A stretch of 27,548 nt of DNA from an uncultured Muribaculaceae bacterium (GCA_910578305.1 CAJTQH010000018.1:1-27548), one strand, 5' to 3'. Positions 1-7,292 are shown, numbered from the stretch's first letter. Notes: a model not told the origin generated them from the sequence alone. Program-made: numbers and translations.

Positions 1-41
1 GCAAGTAATGCAGATAAAATTTTTACTTTCCACATTTTCAT
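1..41 (-). CDS. Start of a cut-off gene with a possible signal peptide
   Basis: Only the first 13 codons are inside the window. They begin with ATG at 41 and read MKMWKVKILSALL, a basic start followed by hydrophobic residues, as in a signal peptide or membrane anchor. A purine-rich stretch (AGGGAGAAAG on the minus strand, about 46-55) sits at ribosome-binding distance. The gene would lie 38 nt downstream of the CNNM/DUF21 gene on the same strand, so the two may be cotranscribed. Function cannot be judged from this fragment. Confidence 0.45.
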   Translation of the reverse strand, partial: MKMWKVKILSALL

Positions 42-79
42 ACTTCTTTCTCCCTTATTAAATCATCATTTGTATTATT

Positions 80-964
80 TTAGTTCAAAATGAACATCAA
101 TACTTTCTTTTCCAGCAGCTTCTGCCATATGTCCGACACTTTAGCCGTCTCCGGGAAAAACAATATAGGGCGTGCGACCTCGCCAACCGTCATCGAGAAC
201 CGATCCTGAGTCAGCATCTCCAGCACATTGGCACGACGCACATATCCGGTGATGAACTCACGGTCGGTATCATAGACCGGAATACGCGAGAAAGCCGCCA
301 GCGCCTTATTGTCGTAAAACTCCTTCATGGAGGTTGCCTTAGCCACTGACTCCACTACGACAAACGGGGTCATGATCTCCTTGGCACACACATTGGAGAG
401 TTTAAGAAAATTCTGTATCACCTTGTTTTCGGCCATTTCTATGACTCCTTCGTCGGTGCCGACATTGACCATAGCCGCCACTTCCTCGCGACTCACGGTC
501 AGAGGCTGAATCTTTGGCGAAAAGCATCGGGTGAGCAATTCGGACAGCCACACCAGCGGATATGTTATGACGATAAGTACACGGATGACCTTGGCCGAAG
601 GCATGGCGAGTGTGCGCCAGTATGACGCGCCGATAGTCTTGGGTATTATCTCCGAAAGCACGAGAATGAGCAGGGTAAGTATGGCGGATATGATGCCGAA
701 ATAGGCCTCGCCGAACACTTTGACCGACTCCGATCCCACACCTGCCGCGCCAATGGTATGGGCCACGGTGTTGAGCGTAAGGATCGCCGCCACAGGGCGA
801 TCCACGTTGGTCTTGTATTTCATCATCAGGGCAGCTGTCTTTACCCCCTGGCTCTCTTTCATGGATATGAACGATATGGGGGTAGAGAGCAGCACCGCCT
901 CAAGTACGGAACACAGAAACGACACCGCGAGTGCCCCGAACAGATATAATAATATGAGTGTCAT
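80..964 (-). CDS. CNNM/DUF21 (hemolysin/CorC-type) membrane protein, truncated in the CBS region
   Basis: This 294-residue protein opens with the CNNM/DUF21 transmembrane domain (about residues 1-150, several hydrophobic helices and the family-like ILVLSEIIPKTIGASYW segment). A linker and the first CBS motif follow (EIMTPFVVVESV, then RIPVYDTDREFITGYV). Family members are usually 400 or more residues and continue through a second CBS motif containing a DEYG sequence. Here the reading frame stops right where that sequence would begin (after KKVLMFILN). CNNM proteins are linked to divalent cation transport in the inner membrane; the substrate is not visible. I chose the ATG at 964 because the one further upstream falls inside a hairpin and lengthens the first helix with polar residues. 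Confidence 0.8.
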   Translation of the reverse strand: MTLILLYLFGALAVSFLCSVLEAVLLSTPISFISMKESQGVKTAALMMKYKTNVDRPVAAILTLNTVAHTIGAAGVGSESVKVFGEAYFGIISAILTLLILVLSEIIPKTIGASYWRTLAMPSAKVIRVLIVITYPLVWLSELLTRCFSPKIQPLTVSREEVAAMVNVGTDEGVIEMAENKVIQNFLKLSNVCAKEIMTPFVVVESVAKATSMKEFYDNKALAAFSRIPVYDTDREFITGYVRRANVLEMLTQDRFSMTVGEVARPILFFPETAKVSDIWQKLLEKKVLMFILN

Positions 965-989
965 ATGATAGTGTATAAGTTGAAACTGC

Positions 990-1009
990 CGGAGCACCTT
1001 GATGCTCCG
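990..1009. repeat. Small perfect hairpin upstream of the CNNM gene
   Basis: CGGAGCA and TGCTCCG pair perfectly around a 6-nt loop, about 26 nt upstream of the CNNM start. It could act in the 5' leader of that gene. The rest of the gap from 965 to 1257 shows no convincing gene; the longest minus-strand reading frame starting at an ATG there is about 40 codons and resembles nothing I know. Confidence 0.4.
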
Positions 1010-1257
1010 TTGATATATGGCCGGAAGAGAGAATGTGCGGGCATGTCACTCACGCAACACACAGTGAGATATCCTTGCCGGCGGCATGGCAGCACGAAGC
1101 ATGGCGGCCGTACGAACCGATCGGCTGACAAAATATCTTATGATGGCAATGGGCTGTGTCATAGTCATAATGCAATGATACGAGTTTTGAATTATCAACA
1201 CATCAATGCGGAGTATTGTTTATCCACGCCAACCACGACCCACTGCGCGCAAAGGCA

Positions 1258-1821
1258 TCAGATGGTCTTGATGACACGTGCGGGCACACCGCCCACCACC
1301 GTGCGCGGCGCCACATCGCGCGTCACCACGGCTCCGGCCGCCAGTATGGCTCCGTCGCCCACAGTCACACCGCCAAGTATGGTCACATTGGCTCCGATCC
1401 ACACCTTATTGCCTATCTTCACCGGTCGGGGCACCATATCGCCCCTACGGTCGGGATCCATGGCATGGTCGAGTGTGGCTATCACACAATTGTGTCCCAC
1501 AAGCACGTCATCGCCTATCACTATGCCACCCTGATCCTGGAATTTGCAGCCGGAGTTGATAAACACCCGCTTGCCCATGCGCAGATTCTTGCCGCAATCG
1601 GTGTAGAACGGCGGAAACATGTTGAACGTATCATCGATCCTCACACCGGTGAGTTCCGACATCAATTCCACTATCTCGTCGTGGGTATGATAAGAATTGT
1701 TGAGTTCCACGGTTATGCGCATAGCTTCCTGACTCAACCGGTGCATTACCTCATGCGTCTCCGAACCGGCGGTAATAGGATTGCCGGTGTTCATTATATC
1801 AATAAATTCAGCAGTAGTCAT
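1258..1821 (-). CDS. Sugar O-acetyltransferase (maltose/galactoside acetyltransferase type)
   Basis: This 187-residue protein is full length for the Maa/LacA family of left-handed beta-helix acetyltransferases, which move acetyl from acetyl-CoA to sugar hydroxyls in the cytoplasm. An N-terminal helical segment with NNSYHTHDE (about 40-50) precedes the hexapeptide repeats, which run from about residue 80 to the end. They include GIVIGDDVLVGHNC, a conserved LDHAMDP loop carrying the likely catalytic His, and VWIGANVTILGGVTVGDGA. The closing GVPARVIKTI is typical of the family. A promoter-like TAATTTTG lies 26 nt upstream of the start, so the gene probably has its own promoter. Confidence 0.9.
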   Translation of the reverse strand: MTTAEFIDIMNTGNPITAGSETHEVMHRLSQEAMRITVELNNSYHTHDEIVELMSELTGVRIDDTFNMFPPFYTDCGKNLRMGKRVFINSGCKFQDQGGIVIGDDVLVGHNCVIATLDHAMDPDRRGDMVPRPVKIGNKVWIGANVTILGGVTVGDGAILAAGAVVTRDVAPRTVVGGVPARVIKTI

Positions 1822-1846
1822 ATATCTCAGCTTGATTATACATGTG

Positions 1847-1854
1847 CAAAATTA
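1847..1854 (-). promoter_or_regulatory. Bacteroidetes -7 promoter box for the O-acetyltransferase gene
   Basis: The minus strand reads TAATTTTG, an exact match to the TAnnTTTG box of the Bacteroidetes primary sigma factor. It would start transcription around 1840. A TTG lies 22 nt further upstream, slightly wider than ideal spacing. Confidence 0.55.
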
Positions 1855-1935
1855 ACAATATTAAGCCTGCATCCGCCAACCTGTTTTGACGGAATACGTA
1901 CCATGATCAACGATTACGGCACATATCGCGAGGCA

Positions 1936-2181
1936 TCAGTCCAGACCGATAGCCAGCCCGATACCCGTGATAATAAATCCAAGAATCATCACGGCACCCC
2001 ATATTCGGATCAGAGTCTTCATCTGAGGCGTAGGTTCGCCTCGCTGAAACATGCCCCTGTATGAAATTTTCTTCACACTATGCCAGTCGGTGGCACGATA
2101 GCCCTTGACCGCCACAACAAATCCGAACACAGCTCCGATGAGCAATATGGCAAGCCCTGTGTAGATAAATATATTGGCCAT
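1936..2181 (-). CDS. Small two-helix membrane protein, function unknown
   Basis: This 81-residue protein has a hydrophobic helix at about residues 4-26 and another at about 61-79, joined by a polar loop containing KGYRATDWHSVKK and RGEPTPQMKTLIR. It therefore looks like an inner-membrane hairpin protein. I do not recognise a family. It lies 54 nt downstream of the unrecognised 332-residue gene on the same strand and may share its transcript. The open frame, hydrophobic pattern and position make it a likely real gene. Confidence 0.65.
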   Translation of the reverse strand: MANIFIYTGLAILLIGAVFGFVVAVKGYRATDWHSVKKISYRGMFQRGEPTPQMKTLIRIWGAVMILGFIITGIGLAIGLD

Positions 2182-2235
2182 AATAAGAAATATAGTCAGT
2201 TACATTACCATCAACTATCCGCCACGCGATAAGGT

Positions 2236-3234
2236 TCACGTTCTTTGGCCGGAATCATGATTGAGCAAATCCATCGCCCGCCATTCAGCCAGAATGGCGC
2301 AAAGATCGTCGGTCAATAACGCGAAATCATATGTTATCTTACGCGCCAGTCGCTTACCCGTAGTGCTGACAGCATGAATGATATAGTCGCACAGAAGCTG
2401 CTTCTGTCGATCATGAGGCAATTCACTGAATTCCTTTTCAAACACTATGTTGACACGCACCGTACCCGTATCTTTTCTAAACGGGCCATAAGTAAAACGT
2501 GGCCGGAGATAATAGCCGTTATCGTCTATCTCTTTCTCCGAATACATCGTTAGCAGAGCCGGATACAAGTCCTTAGATCTGAGATTCAGAGCCTCGTCGG
2601 CAATGATATAGTTGGTCTTGCAATGATCGTTGTCGTAAAAGCTGAACGAGCAATTCAATATAATCTTATTCAGCGCATCGCCATACAATTCAGGCCGCAT
2701 GCGCCTGTCAAGCGCGGGTCTGAGATCCTGCTCCATACTCTCAATCACAGCTTTGGAATTTTCATAGCAGTTGGCCAGTCCGCGCATCAGACGGACAGGG
2801 TTTTTCGCTATCCAGTTGCGTTGACTGCACAGACTGCGATCCTGCACATCCCCGATCCCACTGCCGCATGCCTCAACACGGGAATCATAATGAAAATGCG
2901 ACAGTTCATAGTCTATAGCCATGCCCTGTCTACGCTTCGACCACACAGCATCGAAATAATGTGTGACACCATTGCGGTCTGCAAACCACGTATTGGGATT
3001 GCCATTGAAATAACTGCCTCTTACTGCTTCGAGCGGTTCATGACTGCCCCAGCCCACAATGGCCAGACACTCGCAAAGCCGCACTGCCTCATTCCACTCG
3101 TCGGCATTGCGATAGCGCACGCGTCGGACAAACTCCGACAGCAGATATCGGCGCAACGCATCCACATCATCATGCCGCATAAGATATGCTTTCAGCTCAA
3201 CAAGGTCATCAATCTCAAAAATCTTCTTTGTCAT
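2236..3234 (-). CDS. Protein of unknown function (332 residues)
   Basis: I do not recognise this family. The protein is soluble and starts MTKKIFEIDDLVELKAYL. It has a helical N-terminal region (1-60), a central part rich in aromatic and polar residues (NPNTWFADRNGVTHYFDAVW), and a C-terminal region with GYYLRPRFTYGPF followed by two probable helices. There is no signal peptide and no clear catalytic motif. The frame stays open further upstream to about 3303, but a -7 promoter box at 3301-3308 would start transcription just downstream of that point, so the ATG at 3234 is preferred. The layout (leading helical repeat-like part, no enzyme motif) is also compatible with an immunity or SMI1-like protein, but nothing proves it. 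Confidence 0.65.
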   Translation of the reverse strand: MTKKIFEIDDLVELKAYLMRHDDVDALRRYLLSEFVRRVRYRNADEWNEAVRLCECLAIVGWGSHEPLEAVRGSYFNGNPNTWFADRNGVTHYFDAVWSKRRQGMAIDYELSHFHYDSRVEACGSGIGDVQDRSLCSQRNWIAKNPVRLMRGLANCYENSKAVIESMEQDLRPALDRRMRPELYGDALNKIILNCSFSFYDNDHCKTNYIIADEALNLRSKDLYPALLTMYSEKEIDDNGYYLRPRFTYGPFRKDTGTVRVNIVFEKEFSELPHDRQKQLLCDYIIHAVSTTGKRLARKITYDFALLTDDLCAILAEWRAMDLLNHDSGQRT

Positions 3235-3300
3235 TTTTTTACTACTTAAAACAGCGGCCATCATGACATGCGGAATCGCTCCTGCTTCATGAAACCAATG

Positions 3301-3308
3301 CAAAGTTA
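3301..3308 (-). promoter_or_regulatory. Bacteroidetes -7 promoter box for the 332-residue gene
   Basis: The minus strand reads TAACTTTG (TAnnTTTG). Transcription would begin near 3294, giving a leader of about 60 nt before the ATG at 3234. This argues against the longer possible start at 3303. Confidence 0.5.
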
Positions 3309-3386
3309 CATCGCCGCAAACGGAGATGAATGCACATTTTGCGCACCAACACAGATTTTTTTACTCAATCGAGGCCGGCATCCCGC

Positions 3387-3815
3387 TTAAAGCGACAGAT
3401 GAAGTATCGGGTAAGGTCGGCCGGCATCGTCCGTCGCATCCCGGCCGATAATTCTGAATCCTTTTGACTGATAGAACGCCAGTGCCGACGGATTCTGCTC
3501 ATTGACATCGACTTTCACAGCGCCCCGGCGCACGGCAAATTCTACGAGAATCGATCCGTAGCCGCAGCCACGGCAACCGTCATCGACAAACAGCATCTCA
3601 ATCATATCACCGTGCAACCCTATAAATCCCACCAGAGCGTCATGCTCCGAAACCGCATACAGCTCGACACACGGAAAATAATCGGCCTGCAAAGCCACCT
3701 TGATCTCTTCGAAAGCCACATCGTCAAGAAACCCGTGCGTAGCCAGCACCGACCGCTCCCAGATACCGGCCAGCACTGCATAGTCGCCCCTATCGCATCT
3801 TACTATCTCACTCAT
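3387..3815 (-). CDS. GNAT-family N-acetyltransferase (YjaB-like)
   Basis: This 142-residue protein has a single GNAT fold. The acetyl-CoA-binding segment is MLFVDDGCRGCGYGSILVEFA (about residues 74-94), in which the usual R/Q-x-x-G-x-G/A loop appears as CRGCGYG. The next strand and helix, VDVNEQNPSALAFYQSKGF, are the classic GNAT tail and closely resemble small YjaB-type acetyltransferases. Acceptor substrate is unknown. TATCTTTG, a -7 box, lies only 4 nt upstream of the ATG on the minus strand, so the message would have almost no leader unless a slightly later start is used. This gene is the last one before the AT-rich island. Confidence 0.85.
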   Translation of the reverse strand: MSEIVRCDRGDYAVLAGIWERSVLATHGFLDDVAFEEIKVALQADYFPCVELYAVSEHDALVGFIGLHGDMIEMLFVDDGCRGCGYGSILVEFAVRRGAVKVDVNEQNPSALAFYQSKGFRIIGRDATDDAGRPYPILHLSL

Positions 3816-3857
3816 ACCGCAAAGATAACCCTTTTCAACGAATCACCCCACACATCA

Positions 3858-3875
3858 CCATTATATACATAATGG
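3858..3875. repeat. Perfect hairpin at the left edge of the island
   Basis: CCATTAT and ATAATGG pair perfectly around the 4-nt loop ATAC. It lies in the gene-free stretch between the GNAT gene and the island promoter and has no T-run on either side, so it is not a clear terminator. Confidence 0.45.
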
Positions 3876-3903
3876 GGCATAAGACCGCATACCTGTATAT
3901 CTT

Positions 3904-3933
3904 GACATATTTTGGGGGACTCAAAAATATGTC
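3904..3933. repeat. 10-bp perfect inverted repeat in the gap before the island
   Basis: GACATATTTT and AAAATATGTC are exact inverted repeats separated by the 10-nt loop GGGGGACTCA. The dyad could be an operator, a hairpin, or a remnant of an element boundary. The remainder of the gap from 3816 to 4003 holds no gene I can support. Confidence 0.55.
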
Positions 3934-3981
3934 TCTTTCAATCAACACACAGCTTTATTTTATGTTTCTCAGCATATCCAA

Positions 3982-4011
3982 TTGCCTTCTCAAAAAATTT
4001 CGCTAATTTTG
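3982..4011 (+). promoter_or_regulatory. Strong Bacteroidetes promoter for the island leader RNA
   Basis: TTG at 3982-3984 is followed by exactly 19 nt and then TAATTTTG at 4004-4011, matching the Bacteroidetes TTTG-N19-TAnnTTTG consensus. The predicted start of transcription is about 4017-4020, which is where base-paired RNA structure begins. No other matching promoter is seen between here and the first island gene at 4382, so this promoter probably drives the operon as well. Confidence 0.65.
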
Positions 4012-4017
4012 CATTGA

Positions 4018-4330
4018 CCTTACGCCGTGAGACTCCTCATGGAGCCGGAACGAGGGAGGTCATTACATAATGAAAGCGTTTACTGCGCTTGATTCTTGGA
4101 TGTTTCAGAAATCTGGCAGTTTCAAAACTTCGTCAAGAATGAAGTAACGGTAGATGTCTCGGGTATGTTTAATATACCCATTGGCGGATTACACCTTATT
4201 GGTGTGTCCCCTTTGGTGTATCATATATCATACGGCGTAGGCTCTGCGTTACTCGTTCTACGAAGTGACGGCTATGCCAGATGCCATGAAACAGAAGGAC
4301 GAGTAACAGTACGGATCCTGCGCTTTTTTT
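4018..4330 (+). ncRNA. Structured leader RNA or small RNA upstream of the island operon
   Basis: About 310 nt that look like structured RNA rather than protein. Visible pairings include TGACCTT/GAGGTCA near 4015-4062, CTCC/GGAG at 4034-4044, ATTCTTG (4092-4098) with CAAGAAT (4134-4140), GGGTAT (4161-4166) with ATACCC (4174-4179), and GGA.ACACC/GGTGT.TCC at 4186-4209. The 3' domain has an outer stem GCGTAGG (4235-4241) with CCTGCGC (4317-4323), followed at once by seven T residues, as in an intrinsic terminator. Inside it GTTACTCGT (4248-4256) can pair with ACGAGTAAC (4299-4307), or instead form a local hairpin with 4260-4270. It may be a free small RNA or an attenuator of the operon. I cannot assign a known RNA family. 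Confidence 0.6.
4235..4330 (+). terminator. Terminator-like 3' domain with two mutually exclusive folds
   Basis: Terminator form: GCGTAGG/CCTGCGC (one G-T wobble) encloses the 9-bp stem GTTACTCGT/ACGAGTAAC and abuts TTTTTTT at 4324-4330. Alternative form: CGTTACTCGT (4247-4256) pairs with ACGAAGTGACG (4260-4270), 10 pairs with one bulged A and a 3-nt loop. The same left arm cannot be in both, which is the logic of an attenuator. Transcripts passing this point would reach the operon start 52 nt later. Confidence 0.55.
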
Positions 4331-4381
4331 GTTGAACCAAGTCTTATTGGGATTCGGAGGCAAATCAATCCAATTCTTGCA

Positions 4382-5425
4382 ATGGGCAAGAAAAGAAATA
4401 AACAAAAGAACCTCCATAATCACAAAATGACCTTTTGGAATAAATTTAGGAAACACAGCGAACATAACATTGATGCTGCTAGTAATAGCGCAACGGATGC
4501 AATCGCAACCTCTGTGCCTGCACTTACTCCATCATCAAAAGTTTTAATATACGCGAGTGAATTAGATTATATTGCCAAATGTATTCAAGACTATCATCAT
4601 ATAGAAACCGGCGGACAACTATATGGGGCTTGGACAGCTTCGGGCGCACCCCGTGTAATTTATGCCATTGGTCCAGGGCCGAGAGCAAACCACCAGTCTA
4701 CATTTTTCAACCAAGATGTAGAATATCTCGAAAGTGTTGGCGCTAAACTTAAAGAATACGGTCTGCAACACATTGGAGAGTGGCACTCTCATCATCATCT
4801 TGGCCTCCCTCATCCCAGCGGGCATGATGCACAAACTATGCAAAACGGCATTGATCAGTTAAATCTGAACCGATTACTGCTGTGTATTGGTAGCATTAAC
4901 GATCGAGGCATCGTTATCAATCCTTTCAATTTTGCTCGTGATGCCCATTTTGTGCCATCTCATTGGGAAATAATCAATACAAGAAACCGACTTCGTGAGG
5001 TCATAGACAATGACCTTGCCAGTTTACTTCGGAATCCGTCTTCGTTGAATTATACTTTCGCTGAAGATTATATTGTCCCACAAAAACAACCGGTGTCAAA
5101 ACACTCCGGATGGTTTTCCATCTTAGAAAACCGACAGGCATTTAAGCAAATCATTGATGCGCTTAAAAACCAACAGTGGACTAATGAAGTTTCACCACAA
5201 ATCTCATCGGAAGGGATTGTCTCACTCAAAGTAGTTACTCGCACATTTGCTGAGATAATCACATTCCCGGAAGACTTCCCCAATGTGCCATTCGAGATTG
5301 AAAGAATGGGACTTATAGAGGGTGACTGTCAACACTATTCTTTTGAAACTGAATGGACTTTAGCTCCTACAATTCAGCAAACATTTATAGAAAACTATAA
5401 CCAACATCTTATAAAACATAGCTAA
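4382..5425 (+). CDS. JAMM/MPN (Prok-JAB) metalloprotease with a possible UBC/RWD-like C-terminal domain
   Basis: This 347-residue protein has a basic N-terminal tail (1-35) and then a JAB domain (about 53-200). The JAMM zinc-site residues are visible: Glu75 in IETGGQLYG, His135 and His137 in IGEWHSHHHLGLPHPSGHD, Ser146 and Asp149. JAMM enzymes of this class remove ubiquitin-like tails from targets or trim the modifier precursor. The C-terminal part (about 250-347) contains IITFPEDFPNVPFEIE, which recalls the FP..YP...P strand pattern of UBC/RWD folds; this is inference. The stop codon overlaps the E2-like start by one base, so the two are translationally coupled. An internal ATG at 4427 is an alternative start. 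Confidence 0.85.
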   Translation: MGKKRNKQKNLHNHKMTFWNKFRKHSEHNIDAASNSATDAIATSVPALTPSSKVLIYASELDYIAKCIQDYHHIETGGQLYGAWTASGAPRVIYAIGPGPRANHQSTFFNQDVEYLESVGAKLKEYGLQHIGEWHSHHHLGLPHPSGHDAQTMQNGIDQLNLNRLLLCIGSINDRGIVINPFNFARDAHFVPSHWEIINTRNRLREVIDNDLASLLRNPSSLNYTFAEDYIVPQKQPVSKHSGWFSILENRQAFKQIIDALKNQQWTNEVSPQISSEGIVSLKVVTRTFAEIITFPEDFPNVPFEIERMGLIEGDCQHYSFETEWTLAPTIQQTFIENYNQHLIKHS

Positions 5426-5871
5426 TGGACGAAGCTCGTTATCAATTAGAAAAGGCAGTATTGGAGAAAAAGTTGCCATCGAACATGTATATGTTCCGTG
5501 AAATGGGTACTTCAAATGCCCATCTTCTGATTGGTGCTCGCACCAATGCAAAGAACGTATATACCTTGAAAATCATGCTCAATGATTTTCCATCGTCCGT
5601 TCCGACAGTATACACTACGAAACCTTTGAAGGATCGTAGTGGTCATGACTTGGAGGTAAGTCACGAACTCCACAACTATGGAACGACTGACGGCAAGACT
5701 CGCATTTGTCATTATCCTGATGGCAGCTGGAGCCCTCGCGTCTCACTCTACAAGGTATATATTAAATGTCGCCTTTGGCTTGAATGTTACGAGATATATC
5801 TTCGTACCGGCCAATCAATCGACACTCTCATTAACGAAATTAACCGTCAAGGTGGAAACCCAACTCGCTAA
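5425..5871 (+). CDS. E2-like (UBC-fold) conjugating protein
   Basis: This 148-residue protein matches the layout of prokaryotic E2 proteins. It has an N-terminal helix, central strands, the strand-turn TLKIMLNDFPSSVPTVY (like the YP...P segment of E2s), then LHNYGTTDGKTRICHYPDGSW. In that segment His83 and Cys95 occupy the places of the eukaryotic HPN motif and catalytic cysteine. C-terminal helices follow (LWLECYEIYLRTG). It would take an activated modifier from the E1-like protein encoded two genes downstream. Cys95 is the leading catalytic candidate; Cys115 and Cys121 are others. The start overlaps the JAMM gene stop (TAATG), indicating one operon. Confidence 0.8.
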   Translation: MDEARYQLEKAVLEKKLPSNMYMFREMGTSNAHLLIGARTNAKNVYTLKIMLNDFPSSVPTVYTTKPLKDRSGHDLEVSHELHNYGTTDGKTRICHYPDGSWSPRVSLYKVYIKCRLWLECYEIYLRTGQSIDTLINEINRQGGNPTR

Positions 5872-5883
5872 CAAAATATAATT

Positions 5884-6054
5884 ATGAACGAACCTGTAAT
5901 AAATCCGAATGGACGTGGTGTGTCGACTCAATCGACAAGCTCACTTAAAGACCTCGTGTTCAATCCCGAAACCGGTGACTTTGAACAAGTGGAAAGAGGT
6001 ACTGCAAACGAGGGCGATACCGTAACAAAAATGACTGAGGACGGTTTTGCATGA
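5884..6054 (+). CDS. 56-residue acidic protein between the E2 and E1 genes
   Basis: ATG at 5884 opens a 56-codon frame ending in TGA at 6052-6054. It overlaps the E1 start in the form ATGA, so it fits the coupled operon exactly and is probably a real gene. The protein is hydrophilic, acidic and likely disordered, with one notable segment, LKDLVFNPETGDFEQVERG (residues 21-39). That segment resembles the extreme N-terminus of the Ig-like protein encoded downstream (MALVYNETTGNFDD). At 56 residues it is too short for an ordinary ubiquitin beta-grasp and it ends in GFA rather than GG. A substrate, adaptor or tag role is possible; none is proven. Confidence 0.75.
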   Translation: MNEPVINPNGRGVSTQSTSSLKDLVFNPETGDFEQVERGTANEGDTVTKMTEDGFA

Positions 6055-7289
6055 AATGTATCTACATCGATAAGGACGAAGTTCTTGACTTCCTAAATTC
6101 AAAAGATTGCCACATAGAGGGCAAATCATACGAGTGGGAGGGCGAGGACGTCGTACATATTCATACAACCGCGCAACCACATGCTTTTGGCCTTGTGGCT
6201 GCCGCTCATTGGCATAAATCGTCATTGCCAACTGAAATCGCAACTCCAGAGGAATATCATATAGTTATCCTTTCTGACAATGAGGCTCAGGCCTACTACG
6301 TCAATAGCGATTTGCAATTGGAAGAATGTGACATACATTTCATCCCATCGAAGGAGGAAATGTACTCTCGTGCAAAAGGAATACTTGAAGTTGATATATT
6401 GTCAACTAAAAGAGTTATGATTATCGGCCTCGGAAGCTTTGGCTCCCAAATTGCAATAGAACTGGCCAAGGCTGGAGTTGGTGAATTTGCGCTATTCGAT
6501 TTCGATAGAGTCGAACTGCACAATCTTGCTCGCCATACCTGTACTATAAAAGACTTGGGACGCTTAAAAACCGACGCCATAAAGGACGCTGTTATTGGGA
6601 AAAACAAACTCGCAAAGGTTGATTTGTTCCCAATCAATATCACCGACCATAAGGAATTAATGGATGAACAGGTTGCAAAAGCTGACCTAATCATCTGTGC
6701 CACTGACAACAACCCAAGCCGTTTCTATTTGACTCAGTGCTTAATGAAATATAACAAGGTTGCTTTGTTCGGTAGAGCCGTAACACGCGCCGAGGGAGGC
6801 GACGTTTTCCGACACCACCCCGGAGGCCCTTGTTATAATTGTCTCGTTGGTTCTCGTGCTCATGCTATGGCGACGGAAGAAATAACGAATCGTTCTCAAC
6901 TCCCGGCATACGTATCTGAGGAAGATGCAAATGCAATGATTCAAGTCGGACTTTCGTCAGATATTGAACCCATTTGTAATATGATTGTCAAACTCGCATT
7001 AGTTGAATTATCACGTGGCGAGAAATCAGGCATTGAATCTTTGGAAACCGAGCTTGAATATGACTATTATATGTGGGCTAATCGTCGAGAACGTCGTCAC
7101 GCCGGCTGGGCCCCATTTAACAATGCCAAAAACCAGCCTACAATCCTTAAATGGTATGGTGCGCGAATAGCAAAGGACGATAACTGCCCATCCTGTTCAG
7201 CCAATGCACTCTTGGATTTAGGAGAAGGTCTTAACACCGCCGCCCTCTCCAATAATTACGAGGGAATAGTTATAGATACTGAAGAATAA
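6051..7289 (+). CDS. E1-like adenylating enzyme (ThiF/MoeB superfamily)
   Basis: This 412-residue protein carries a typical ThiF domain from about residue 117. It includes the nucleotide loop MIIGLGSFGSQIA (GLGSFG at 126-131), DFDRVELHNLARH with Asp150, Asp152 and Arg161, Lys173 in GRLKTDAIKD, and Asp219 in ICATDNNPSR. Two CxxC pairs (Cys261/Cys264 and Cys379/Cys382) probably bind structural zinc as in MoeB. The first 115 residues form an extra N-terminal domain that I cannot name. E1-like enzymes adenylate the C-terminus of a ubiquitin-like protein and may pass it as a thioester to an E2. A separate catalytic cysteine is not obvious; Cys230 and Cys309 are candidates. The start overlaps the preceding stop, and the next gene starts 3 nt later. 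Confidence 0.88.
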   Translation: MKCIYIDKDEVLDFLNSKDCHIEGKSYEWEGEDVVHIHTTAQPHAFGLVAAAHWHKSSLPTEIATPEEYHIVILSDNEAQAYYVNSDLQLEECDIHFIPSKEEMYSRAKGILEVDILSTKRVMIIGLGSFGSQIAIELAKAGVGEFALFDFDRVELHNLARHTCTIKDLGRLKTDAIKDAVIGKNKLAKVDLFPINITDHKELMDEQVAKADLIICATDNNPSRFYLTQCLMKYNKVALFGRAVTRAEGGDVFRHHPGGPCYNCLVGSRAHAMATEEITNRSQLPAYVSEEDANAMIQVGLSSDIEPICNMIVKLALVELSRGEKSGIESLETELEYDYYMWANRRERRHAGWAPFNNAKNQPTILKWYGARIAKDDNCPSCSANALLDLGEGLNTAALSNNYEGIVIDTEE

Positions 7290-7292
7290 GCG

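Noticed and set aside
1216..2064. 282-codon plus-strand frame opposite the O-acetyltransferase and small membrane genes
   Set aside because: It lies opposite genes with clear family motifs, and its translation is His-rich and unlike any protein.
4096..4335. 79-codon open frame inside the leader RNA region
   Set aside because: It coincides with paired RNA arms and the terminator T-run and encodes no recognisable protein. The structure explains the sequence better than a gene.
3816..4380. Duplicated ssrA 3' end (attachment site) at the left island border
   Set aside because: I compared the region by eye with the ssrA 3' sequence and found no direct repeat of useful length.
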